Below, in pieces: positions 1 to 5,288 of a DNA stretch of 5,288 bases; within the stretch, counting starts at the first letter, position 1, and every line of letters begins with the position of its first letter. The stretch is from NCBI GenBank assembly GCA_009839405.1, contig VXPR01000252.1:1-5288 (forward strand), in the 5' to 3' direction. The position numbers were made by a program, and so were the translations under genes. Source of the DNA: Gammaproteobacteria bacterium (GTDB lineage: Bacteria > Pseudomonadota > Gammaproteobacteria > Pseudomonadales > Azotimanducaceae). The notes below the pieces were generated by a model. The model made no database searches and was not told where the DNA came from. It worked only from the letters and a program-made list of their open reading frames with translations.

Positions 1-1
1 C

Positions 2-670
2 AAGCCTTGGTATCGCCAGTTCTGCAAGCGCCCCTGCTTCCACGACGACTACCTGAAGGCGTTCAACCGCCCCAATGTGCAGCTCGTGGACACCCAAGGC
101 CAGGGCGTCGAGCGCATCACCGAGCGCGGCGTGGTGGTGGATGGCACCGAATACGAGGTGGATTGCCTCATCTACGCCACCGGCTTCGAGGTGGGTACGG
201 CCTACACCCGACGTGCCGGCTACGACGTGGTAGGCACCGGCGGCCTCACCCTGTCCGAGAAGTGGGGCCAGGGCATGCGCACGCTGCACGGCTTTCAAAC
301 CCACGGCTTCCCCAACTGCTTCTTCATGGGCGTAACCCAGGGCGGGTTCACGGCGAACTTCCCGCACATGCTGAATGAGCAGAGCCTGCACATCGCCTAC
401 ATGATCGCCGAGGCGCGGGGCAGCAACGCCCATTGCCTGGAAACCACGCGAGAAGCCGAGGACGAATGGGTCGACATCATCCGCGAGAAGGCGATTTTCA
501 ATCAGGCGTTTCTCGAGCAGTGCACGCCGGGGTACTACAACAACGAGGGCCAGCCGGGCGCCGGCAACTCCCTCATCGGCAGTCAGTATGGCGGCGGCTC
601 GGAGGAGTTCTTCCGCATCATCCGCGCCTGGCGCGACGAGGGCAGCATGGCGGGCATCGCCCTGTCATAG
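2..670 (+). CDS. Flavin-containing (Baeyer-Villiger type) monooxygenase, C-terminal part
   Basis: This is the last 222 residues of a protein whose start lies left of the window; the reading frame is open from base 2 to the TAG at 668-670. The family uses FAD and NADPH to insert oxygen into ketones or to oxygenate soft nucleophiles, and acts in the cytoplasm. Seen in the sequence: the segment after a KPWYRQFCKRPCFHDDYL stretch, then VDCLIYATGFEVGT with the ATG(F/Y) motif at visible residues 59-63, which marks the end of the FAD/NADPH-binding core in class B flavoprotein monooxygenases. Next come a GFPNCFFMG strand, a QGGFTANFPHMLNEQ helix and a CTPGYYNNEG segment close to the C-terminus, all typical of the long (about 600-residue) BVMO-like subgroup. 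The Rossmann GxGxxG motif and the FxGxxxHxxxW fingerprint would lie upstream and cannot be checked. The substrate is unknown. mtfA follows 69 bp downstream on the same strand with no obvious terminator between, so co-transcription is possible. Confidence 0.9.
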   Translation, partial: KPWYRQFCKRPCFHDDYLKAFNRPNVQLVDTQGQGVERITERGVVVDGTEYEVDCLIYATGFEVGTAYTRRAGYDVVGTGGLTLSEKWGQGMRTLHGFQTHGFPNCFFMGVTQGGFTANFPHMLNEQSLHIAYMIAEARGSNAHCLETTREAEDEWVDIIREKAIFNQAFLEQCTPGYYNNEGQPGAGNSLIGSQYGGGSEEFFRIIRAWRDEGSMAGIALS

Positions 671-723
671 CGCCAACGGGATGGAAGTCGAACGGCAGCC
701 GCAAGCGAGCAGGCCCGAATCAA

Positions 724-730
724 GGGAGGC
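724..730 (+). promoter_or_regulatory. Shine-Dalgarno that fixes the GTG start of mtfA
   Basis: The sequence GGGAGGC ends about ten bases before the GTG at 740. It is the only strong purine-rich site near the start of this gene, and no ATG lies in the right place, so it supports the GTG as the initiation codon. Confidence 0.6.
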
Positions 731-739
731 GCAGACGAG

Positions 740-1588
740 GTGACGCGGATCGCAGGCGCGCCATTGGCGGTTCTCGACCAGATTCGGAGCTGGCACGAGG
801 GGCGTCAGGCGCGGCGGCTGGCGCGGCTTGCCATCGACGACGGCATCTGGCGGCAGGTGATGGCGGCCTCGCCGGTGTTCGACAACATGAGCGATGCCGC
901 CAAGGGCCGGCTGCGCGATCTATCCACCCGCTTCCTGCTTGAAAAGCGCTTCTTCGGGGCGCAGGGATTTCTCATCCATCCTTCCGTGTCCGTTTCCATT
1001 GCGGCGCAGGCGTGTCGGCTGGTGCTGCACATGGAACTCGATCACTTCGCGCCGTTCCGCACCATCATTGTCTATCCCGGCTCCTTCGTCGCCGAGCGCG
1101 AGGAAGAGGACGAACTAGGCATCGTTCACTCCGGCTACGAGGAACTCGACGGCGAATCAATGGAGCAGGGCGCGGTGGTGCTGGCTTGGTCCGAGGCCCA
1201 GCCGAGGCAGGAACTCGGCACCAGCAACGTGGTGATGCACGAGTTTGCCCACAAGCTCGACGAGGCCAGCGGCTCCCAGAACGGCGTGCCGATCCTGCAT
1301 CCGGAGATGAACCCGACGCACTGGCAACTGGCACTGCGCGGCGCCTACACGAGGATGGTGGAGGAGAGCCAGCGCGCCGTCTCGGAGGGGCGGGTCGCGG
1401 CCACCGTCATCGACGACTACGCCACCACCAATCCGGCGGAGTTCTTCGCCGTGTGTGTGGAGTATTTCTTCCACGCACCCGAGTTCCTGGCGGAGAACCT
1501 GCCGGCGGTGTTTGAACAGTTCTGCGCCTTCTTCCGCGAGGACACCCGGCATTTCGCGGACTGGATTCCGCCCGAGCCGGACCAGTGA
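740..1588 (+). CDS. mtfA: MtfA-family (M90) zinc metallopeptidase
   Basis: A complete 282-residue protein of the MtfA (formerly YeeI) family, close to the family's usual 250-280 residues. In Escherichia coli MtfA is a cytoplasmic zinc peptidase that also binds the glucose repressor Mlc and so affects ptsG expression; whether that applies here is unknown. Seen in the sequence: the zinc-binding HEFAHKLD motif with His167, catalytic Glu168 and His171, followed by the expected NGVP turn (181-184). A DYATTNPAEFFAVCVEYFF block at 226-244 probably supplies the third zinc ligand (Glu234 is my best guess) and the nearby Tyr227. The N-terminal half carries the conserved pattern around residues 57-117 (LRDLSTRFLLEKRFFG, then IIVYPGSF). 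There is no signal peptide or membrane segment. GTG is chosen as the start because GGGAGGC lies ten bases upstream. It sits downstream of the monooxygenase gene on the same strand, possibly in one transcript. Confidence 0.95.
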   Translation: MTRIAGAPLAVLDQIRSWHEGRQARRLARLAIDDGIWRQVMAASPVFDNMSDAAKGRLRDLSTRFLLEKRFFGAQGFLIHPSVSVSIAAQACRLVLHMELDHFAPFRTIIVYPGSFVAEREEEDELGIVHSGYEELDGESMEQGAVVLAWSEAQPRQELGTSNVVMHEFAHKLDEASGSQNGVPILHPEMNPTHWQLALRGAYTRMVEESQRAVSEGRVAATVIDDYATTNPAEFFAVCVEYFFHAPEFLAENLPAVFEQFCAFFREDTRHFADWIPPEPDQ

Positions 1589-1947
1589 TCGGACGACGAG
1601 ACCCTGCCACTTAAGGACCGGAATCGCCTCCGCGCCCTCGCCGAGTGCGCTTCGTGTGCGATTTCGCGCCGGAGTCCGTCGAGGGACATGTAAGCGTGGA
1701 CGACGCTGGCGTGGTGGAGCTGAAACGGCTGCCGGCGCGCGACGATCAACGCTGGCTCTTCCCCAATCATGGCCGCCGCCTGTCCGGCGGTGTGCCCGAA
1801 GGAAGGCCGAGCGAAACGGCGCCGAAGCTGAAGTCGCGAGCTCGGGCTAGACAGGCGTTTTGTTCGAAAAGGGCCGTCCGGCGCGCCAGGGAAGGCAGAA
1901 TGGCTTCCCTCCGAAGGCCAGTTTACGGCCAAGCCGCGAACGCGCGC
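1589..1947. other. Intergenic stretch with a coding-like fragment but no convincing gene
   Basis: These 359 bp separate mtfA from the convergent yejA-like gene. A frame opening at GTG 1645 runs across the region and past it to 2037. Its first 45-50 codons read like ordinary protein (RFVCDFAPESVEGHVSVDDAG, then VVELKRLPARDDQRWLFPNHG) and favour G/C at third positions. After about base 1800 it becomes arginine- and serine-rich, and it then overlaps the end of the yejA-like gene on the other strand. No ribosome binding site precedes the GTG. I do not recognise the fragment; it may be a decayed gene or chance in GC-rich DNA. Two small inverted repeats are present: CCGCC/GGCGG at 1776-1790 and GGGAAG/CTTCCC at 1889-1909. 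The second lies about 40 bp beyond the yejA-like stop codon, but neither has a T-run, so intrinsic terminators are not supported. Confidence 0.4.
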
Positions 1948-3792
1948 TCAGAGGCCCAGCCTTGTCATCCCATCGTCCACGGCGGCGGATTTCTCTGCGT
2001 CCCACCACCAAGTGTCGAGGTAGGCGATGCGTTCTAGGGGTTCGTGGTCGGGGCGGCCGAAGCGGTCCCAGTGGACCAGGCGGTAGCCGGGGCTGGAGAA
2101 GCGAGGGAGGAAGTAGTGGCTCCAGATCAGGACGCGGTCCAGGGCGCGGGTGGCAGCCAGGAAGTCGTCCTTGGTGCGGGCCTTGATGACGTGGTCGATC
2201 AGGGAATCGACGCCGGCGTGGCGGATGCCGCCCCAGTTGCCGCCGTATTCCATGTCGGCGCTGGCCGAAGCGAACCAGTTGCGCAGTTGCAGGCCCGGCG
2301 CATGCGCTGGCTCGAAGCTGCGTTGAGCTGCGTCGAACTTGCGCGTTCTCATGCGATGGAACCAGTGCGAGAGCTCTGGCGCGCGGGCGGTGGCGGTGAT
2401 GCCGACCCGCTTGAGAGTGGCGAGATAGGGCTGCAGGGTTCGCACGAGGCCGGTGGAGATGACCACGAAGTCGATGTGGAACGCATCGCCAGTGGCCGTG
2501 CTGCGAAGGCTGCCGTCTTCGAGCTGCCAGCCGGCAGAGCGGAACAGGGCCAGTGCGTCGGCGATGGCGTTGCGGCTCGGGCCTGGGCCGTCGTTGCGTC
2601 TGGGCTGAAAGGCTTCACCGAACACCTCGGGCGGGAGTTCCGCGCGAAATGGCGTGAGGAGTTCCAATTCGCGTTCGTTCGGCAACCCCACCGCTGCCAT
2701 GGGCGAGTTCTGGAACACACTCCGGCCGGGGAGATAGAAGCCGTAGGAGAGGGTGTCGTTGATGTAGGCGAAGTCGTAGAGGCGGGCGAGCGCCTGTCGA
2801 ACGCGCAGGTCCTGGAACCTTGGCTGGCGCAGATTCCAGATGATGGCCCACCATAGGCCCGCCGGCTGCGTCAGCGGCACGAGCTCCTTCTTCAGGAGCC
2901 CGGCCTGCACGGCTGGGAGCTTGTCGTACTGGGTGGCCCAGTTCTTCGCCACCGATTCGAGACCCACATCCACCACGCCCGCAGCCTTGGCCTCGCGGCG
3001 CACGTGCTCGTCGCGGAAGTAGTCGAACACGATGGTGTCGAAGTTGTATCGGCCGCGGTTCACGGGCAGGTTGCGGCCCCAATAGTCCGGCACTCGGTCG
3101 TATTCGATCCGGCGCCCGGAAGTGAAACGCCCGACGCGATAGGGGCCGCTGCCGAGGGGCGGCGTGGTGACGGTCTTGCTGATGTCGCGCTCGCGCCAAT
3201 AATGTTCCGGGAAGATCGCCATGCGACCGAGGAAGAGCGGCACCGTGGCGGCATCTGGGGCGCCCGGTTGCAAGCGGAAGACCACTGTGCCCGGTGTTGG
3301 CGCTTCTGCTGCGACGACGCTGGCGAGGGACGATTTGAGCTCGACCGAGCCGTGCTCGCGCACGGCATTGAAAGTGAAGGCGACGTCCGCAGCGGTGATG
3401 GGTTGGCCGTCGTGCCAGCGGGCTTCGGGTCTGAGCTCGAACTCGATGATGTCGCCCTCGACGCGCACGGTGTGGGCAAGGCGACCGTATTGGCTGGCCG
3501 GTTCGTCGATGGCGGGTTCGAGCAGGGAGTCGTAGATGAACTTCGGGAAACCGAGGAAGCTGATGCCGGCGGGCGGGACGCCGCGATCAAGGATGGGGTT
3601 GAAGCTGTCGTAGTTGTCGAAGCCGGGGGTGCGCAGGACGCCGCCCTTGGATGCGTCCGGGTTGACGTAGCGAAAATGGGGGAAGTCTGGCGGATAGGCG
3701 AGGCCGTAGATGTAGGAGTAGCCGTGGGTCGCTTCCTCGCCGTGGCTCCAGGGGGCGAGCAATGCGAGGGCCACGGCGGCAACCCGCCGCAT
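1948..3792 (-). CDS. yejA: YejA-family ABC-transporter substrate-binding protein (SBP family 5), orphan
   Basis: A complete 614-residue periplasmic binding protein, close in length to E. coli YejA (about 604). YejA-type proteins capture oligopeptides, and in E. coli microcin C, for an inner-membrane ABC importer (YejBEF); the ligand here is unknown. The start is the ATG at 3792-3790 because it opens a signal peptide (MRRVAAVALALLAPWSHG, likely cleaved near residue 18). The frame stays open further upstream only as antisense of the neighbouring gene. Family blocks seen in order: YPPDFPHFRYVNPDASKGG (33-51), the YDSLLEP and LRPEARWHDGQPITAADVAF region (87-139), PPLGSGPYRV (211-220), VPDYWGRNLPVNRGRYNFDT (234-253), VAKNWATQYD (281-290), WNLRQPRFQDLRVRQAL (319-335), and the C-terminal ATRALDRVLIWSHYF (547-561) and HWDRFGRP (574-581). 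No permease or ATPase gene is adjacent, and mtfA lies convergent downstream. No clear Shine-Dalgarno precedes the ATG. The family call is firm; the substrate is not. Confidence 0.93.
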   Translation of the reverse strand: MRRVAAVALALLAPWSHGEEATHGYSYIYGLAYPPDFPHFRYVNPDASKGGVLRTPGFDNYDSFNPILDRGVPPAGISFLGFPKFIYDSLLEPAIDEPASQYGRLAHTVRVEGDIIEFELRPEARWHDGQPITAADVAFTFNAVREHGSVELKSSLASVVAAEAPTPGTVVFRLQPGAPDAATVPLFLGRMAIFPEHYWRERDISKTVTTPPLGSGPYRVGRFTSGRRIEYDRVPDYWGRNLPVNRGRYNFDTIVFDYFRDEHVRREAKAAGVVDVGLESVAKNWATQYDKLPAVQAGLLKKELVPLTQPAGLWWAIIWNLRQPRFQDLRVRQALARLYDFAYINDTLSYGFYLPGRSVFQNSPMAAVGLPNERELELLTPFRAELPPEVFGEAFQPRRNDGPGPSRNAIADALALFRSAGWQLEDGSLRSTATGDAFHIDFVVISTGLVRTLQPYLATLKRVGITATARAPELSHWFHRMRTRKFDAAQRSFEPAHAPGLQLRNWFASASADMEYGGNWGGIRHAGVDSLIDHVIKARTKDDFLAATRALDRVLIWSHYFLPRFSSPGYRLVHWDRFGRPDHEPLERIAYLDTWWWDAEKSAAVDDGMTRLGL

Positions 3793-3807
3793 GCCGGTTG
3801 GGGGGCG

Positions 3808-3837
3808 ACTACAATCCGCCGTCCCCGCAAGTGGCAA
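3808..3837 (-). promoter_or_regulatory. Candidate promoter of the yejA-like gene
   Basis: On the minus strand a TTGCCA -35-like box (3837-3832) is followed after 18 bp by TGTAGT (3813-3808), a four-of-six match to the -10 consensus. Transcription would start about ten bases before the ATG at 3792, giving a very short leader, which fits the lack of a visible Shine-Dalgarno. This is a consensus match by eye in GC-rich DNA and remains weak. Confidence 0.22.
3810..3815 (+). promoter_or_regulatory. Candidate -10 box for the SRPBCC-PDZ gene
   Basis: TACAAT differs from the TATAAT consensus at one base and lies 29 bp before the GTG at 3845. I see no good -35 box at 16-18 bp. It overlaps the candidate -10 of the divergent gene, so polymerases could compete for this short region. 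If real, transcription would begin after the upstream ATG at 3791 and so would favour the GTG start. Confidence 0.2.
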
Positions 3838-3844
3838 GTGTGCC

Positions 3845-4498
3845 GTGGCCGAACTCACCGCAGTCTTCAACGTGGAACGACCCCTGCACGAGGTGTGGGA
3901 GGCGTGCTCTTCCAAGAACGAGGGCGGCAACTGTCGGATCCCCGCCTTTCCGTCACCAGATGGCGGTGGTTGCGCGGCCACGGTGCTTGAGAGCGTGCCG
4001 CAGCGGCTTCTGCTGGCACGCAAGGACGACATGCCTTGCGCCGGCACCGAGATCGAGATTCGCATGGAGCCGGCAACTGCGGCTGGTTGGCCGACCAGGG
4101 TGACGTTGCGGCAGAGCGCATTCCCTTCTGCCTTCAACGCGGCGCCGGAGATCTTCGACGCCCACTTTCGCCAGATCGCGGCCAACTTCCATCTCTATCT
4201 CGAACGGGGCATTCGGATGGATGCCGGCGTGCCGGCCGACTTCGGCGCGAGTCTGGTGCAAACGGCCCTCGGGCTCGAGTTGCGCGCCGTCACCGATGGC
4301 GGCTTGGCCGACGCTTGCGGCATGGCGACAGGAGACCTGCTCCTGACCGTCGGCGGAGTTCGCATCCACAGCATCGGTGAGGTGTGGGCCGTGCTCGGGG
4401 CGCGATCCGAACCGGCCCTTACGGTCACGTGGGCACGCGGCCCGGCACGCATGGAAGGAAGTGCGAGCGTGAACCGGCCCGTCCGTGTTGTCCGGTGA
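3845..4498 (+). CDS. SRPBCC/AHSA1-like domain joined to a C-terminal PDZ domain
   Basis: A 217-residue protein of unknown role, with no signal peptide or membrane helix under the chosen start, so probably cytoplasmic. The first 120 residues look like a SRPBCC (START/Bet v1-like) ligand-binding fold of the AHSA1 type. An opening strand and helix (AELTAVFNVERPLHEVWEAC) come first. Strands around VLESVPQRLLLARKD (47-61) and GTEIEI...WPTRVTLRQSAFP (67-94) follow, then the long C-terminal helix (APEIFDAHFRQIAANFHLYLERG, 100-122). Residues about 140-208 read as a PDZ domain: GLELRAV (143-149) as the carboxylate-binding loop strand, then GLADACGMATGDLLLTVGGVRIHSIGEVWAVL. The usual Leu-Gly start of the loop is kept, so peptide binding is plausible. 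GTG 3845 is preferred over in-frame ATG 3791 because the fold begins there and the ATG overlaps the divergent yejA-like start codon; neither has a clear Shine-Dalgarno. The PDZ call is stronger than the SRPBCC call. Confidence 0.82.
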   Translation: MAELTAVFNVERPLHEVWEACSSKNEGGNCRIPAFPSPDGGGCAATVLESVPQRLLLARKDDMPCAGTEIEIRMEPATAAGWPTRVTLRQSAFPSAFNAAPEIFDAHFRQIAANFHLYLERGIRMDAGVPADFGASLVQTALGLELRAVTDGGLADACGMATGDLLLTVGGVRIHSIGEVWAVLGARSEPALTVTWARGPARMEGSASVNRPVRVVR

Positions 4499-4515
4499 TT
4501 CGGCCGCAGCATCAC
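4495..4515. terminator. Weak inverted repeat spanning two convergent stop codons
   Basis: GTGAT (4495-4499) and ATCAC (4511-4515) can pair across an 11-base spacer in the 13-bp gap between the SRPBCC-PDZ gene and the TonB-domain lipoprotein gene. A mismatch is followed by two more G-C pairs outside the stem. There is no T-run on either side, and part of the pairing is automatic because both genes end in TGA. It might contribute to bidirectional termination but is not a proper intrinsic terminator. Confidence 0.15.
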
Positions 4516-4871
4516 GGGTAGAGATCGGCGCGGCCATCGTCGAGGCGAAAGGCGATCTCGCTCACGTTGTCCTCCACCACCACGGGCCTGCCGTTCGCCT
4601 CCACCGGGCGGAAGCGCCACGACAGCACGAAATCGAGTGCCGCCTGCTCGAAGGTGCCCGGCGGATCGGCGGCCACTACGCGCGCATTCACCACCGTGCC
4701 GGTGACATCCACGTCGTACTGCACTCGCACCTCGCCTTCCACGCCTTGAGCACGAGCAGCCTCCGGATAGGCCAGGCTGCCGGTCGTCACCAACTGCAGC
4801 GGGCGCGGCGCACTGGCGCAGCCAGCAATGAACGCAAGCGCCACGGCTGCAAGGAACGATGCCGTCTTCAT
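4512..4871 (-). CDS. Small lipoprotein with a TonB C-terminal (energy-transducer) domain
   Basis: A complete 119-residue protein. The N-terminus is a lipoprotein signal (MKTASFLAAVALAFIAGC) with a lipobox ending in Cys18. Residue 19 is Ala, not Asp, so by the standard Lol rule the mature protein should go to the outer membrane. The rest, about residues 33-110, matches the TonB C-terminal domain: YPEAARAQGVEGEVRVQYDVDVTGTVVNARVV (35-66), then the helix and strand ALDFVLSWRFRPVEANGRPV (78-97). True TonB proteins carry an N-terminal transmembrane helix and a proline-rich linker for ExbB/ExbD coupling and for crossing the periplasm; both are missing. It is therefore unlikely to be a functional energy transducer by itself, and a structural or peptidoglycan/partner-binding role is a guess. 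It is convergent with the SRPBCC-PDZ gene (13-bp gap) and divergent from lpxL. No clear Shine-Dalgarno precedes the ATG. Confidence 0.88.
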   Translation of the reverse strand: MKTASFLAAVALAFIAGCASAPRPLQLVTTGSLAYPEAARAQGVEGEVRVQYDVDVTGTVVNARVVAADPPGTFEQAALDFVLSWRFRPVEANGRPVVVEDNVSEIAFRLDDGRADLYP

Positions 4872-4935
4872 GGCAGCGACAATAGCGCACTCCCGATGCG
4901 TTCAATGGTTGGCCATGGTCCGGCGCCCGCTTCGC

Positions 4936-4967
4936 GTCCTGCAGGGGACAGGACAAGCCCGTCCCCT
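4936..4967. repeat. Two overlapping palindromes in the lpxL upstream region
   Basis: GTCCTG (4936-4941) pairs with CAGGAC (4949-4954), and AGGGGAC (4943-4949) pairs perfectly with GTCCCCT (4961-4967). The left arm of the second stem lies in the loop of the first, so the two folds exclude each other or form a pseudoknot. It sits between the divergent TonB-domain lipoprotein and lpxL genes. The GTAGGGGAC...GTCCCC outline resembles dispersed REP-type intergenic palindromes seen in GC-rich proteobacteria, but no second copy is present in this window. An operator or a leader-RNA structure for lpxL are the alternatives. Confidence 0.4.
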
Positions 4968-5023
4968 ACGAAGAAAAGCGACGTACGATGATTGGGTTAC
5001 AGGGTTGTTCCACGGGGAAGGTT

Positions 5024-5028
5024 GGAGG
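5024..5028 (+). promoter_or_regulatory. Shine-Dalgarno of lpxL, start codon ambiguous
   Basis: GGAGG ends 14 bases before the ATG at 5043, longer than the usual 5-10. An in-frame TTG at 5037 lies at an ideal 8-base spacing and would add two residues (Leu-Ala codons). ATG 5043 is kept as the default start, but TTG 5037 is a real alternative. Confidence 0.45.
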
Positions 5029-5042
5029 CGCGCGATTTGGCG

Positions 5043-5288
5043 ATGTCTCGTTCCACCGACAATGCGAGCAGGCGTGCCGACTGGGGTGCGTGGAGGCTGT
5101 TTGCACCGCGGCATTGGCCCGTGTGGTTCGGTGTTGGCGTGGCCTGGCTGGTCGTGCGGCTGCCGGTGCCTTGGCTGATGCAGCTCGGCGGTGGGTTCGG
5201 TGCTTTGGGGTTGCGGCTGGCGAAGCGGCGGCGCCACATCGTCGAAACCAACCTTGCACTGTGCTTCCCGGAACTGGTGGGTGAGAAA
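5043..5288 (+). CDS. lpxL: LpxL/HtrB-type lipid A lauroyl acyltransferase, N-terminal part
   Basis: The first 82 residues of a gene that runs off the right edge. LpxL transfers a secondary acyl chain (laurate in E. coli) from acyl-ACP to Kdo2-lipid IVA at the inner membrane, a late step of lipid A synthesis. Seen in the sequence: LFAPRHWPVWFGVGVAWLVVRLPVPW (19-44), matching the HPRYW...WLGIGVLWLVVQLPYP block of E. coli LpxL and including the single N-terminal membrane anchor; then LGGGFGALGLRLAKRRRHIVETNLALCFPEL (48-78), the conserved (K/R)RR..I...NL.LCFPE signature of the family. The catalytic HX4D motif would fall beyond the window. The block resembles LpxL more than LpxM, but acyl-chain specificity cannot be told from this part. 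It is divergent from the TonB-domain lipoprotein gene, with a 171-bp intergenic region carrying palindromes. Confidence 0.9.
   Translation, partial: MSRSTDNASRRADWGAWRLFAPRHWPVWFGVGVAWLVVRLPVPWLMQLGGGFGALGLRLAKRRRHIVETNLALCFPELVGEK

Noticed and set aside
1889..1909. GGGAAG/CTTCCC inverted repeat as the terminator of the yejA-like gene
   Set aside because: The stem is only six pairs with a nine-base loop and no T-run follows it on the minus strand, so it does not meet the pattern of an intrinsic terminator.
1417..1932. A 171-residue minus-strand frame overlapping the end of mtfA
   Set aside because: It overlaps a confident gene antisense, has no ribosome binding site I can see, and shows low-complexity Arg/Ser composition.
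2044..2856. A 270-residue open frame on the + strand
   Set aside because: It lies entirely antisense within the yejA-like gene and is rich in Val, Gly, Ala and Glu, as expected for the mirror frame of a GC-rich gene; no domain was recognised.
3004..3990. A 328-residue open frame on the + strand
   Set aside because: It is antisense to the 5' half of the yejA-like gene and then overlaps the SRPBCC-PDZ gene in another frame. Composition is repetitive and no family motif is visible.
3793..4185. An N-terminal extension of 131 codons on the yejA-like gene
   Set aside because: The extension is arginine- and serine-rich, unlike YejA, lies antisense over the SRPBCC-PDZ gene, and would bury a clear signal peptide that begins at ATG 3792.
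4195..4956. A 253-residue minus-strand frame covering two genes
   Set aside because: It crosses the PDZ-coding region antisense and the TonB-domain gene in a different frame, both of which have clear domain matches; its own translation is rich in Arg, Pro and Ser.
1..5288. A single novel multi-gene system spanning the window
   Set aside because: Genes alternate strand, belong to unrelated known families and show no shared operon; no transposase, nuclease, reverse transcriptase, toxin pair, CRISPR or direct repeat array was seen.

Overview
The window is GC-rich chromosomal DNA with strong G/C preference at third codon positions. It most likely comes from a Gram-negative proteobacterium: an LpxL-type lipid A acyltransferase, an outer-membrane-type lipoprotein with a TonB C-terminal domain, a periplasmic YejA-type binding protein and an MtfA peptidase all point that way. 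A gamma- or betaproteobacterium is a reasonable inference, but no genus can be named from the sequence alone.

Layout, left to right. (1) The 3' part of a flavin-dependent (Baeyer-Villiger type) monooxygenase, + strand, enters from the left edge and ends at 670. (2) An MtfA/M90-family zinc peptidase follows on the same strand (740-1588) and starts at a GTG behind a good Shine-Dalgarno. (3) About 360 bp (1589-1947) hold no convincing gene, only a short coding-like stretch. (4) A complete YejA-family ABC-transporter substrate-binding protein lies on the minus strand (3792 down to 1948), with no transporter permease or ATPase beside it. (5) Divergent from it, with about 50 bp between the chosen starts, is a small + strand protein (3845-4498) that appears to join a SRPBCC/AHSA1-like domain to a PDZ domain. 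(6) Convergent with that, 13 bp between stop codons, is a minus-strand lipoprotein made almost entirely of a TonB C-terminal domain (4871 down to 4512). (7) After a 171-bp divergent intergenic region carrying two overlapping palindromes, the start of an lpxL-type gene runs off the right edge (5043 to 5288).

The genes change strand often and do not form one pathway. Genes 4, 6 and 7 share a cell-envelope theme, and genes 1 and 2 could be co-transcribed, but no operon-like system is evident. I found no mobile element, CRISPR array, RNA gene or defence-like cassette. The points most worth a second look are the SRPBCC-PDZ architecture, the orphan YejA protein, the intergenic palindromes before lpxL and the coding-like remnant after mtfA.
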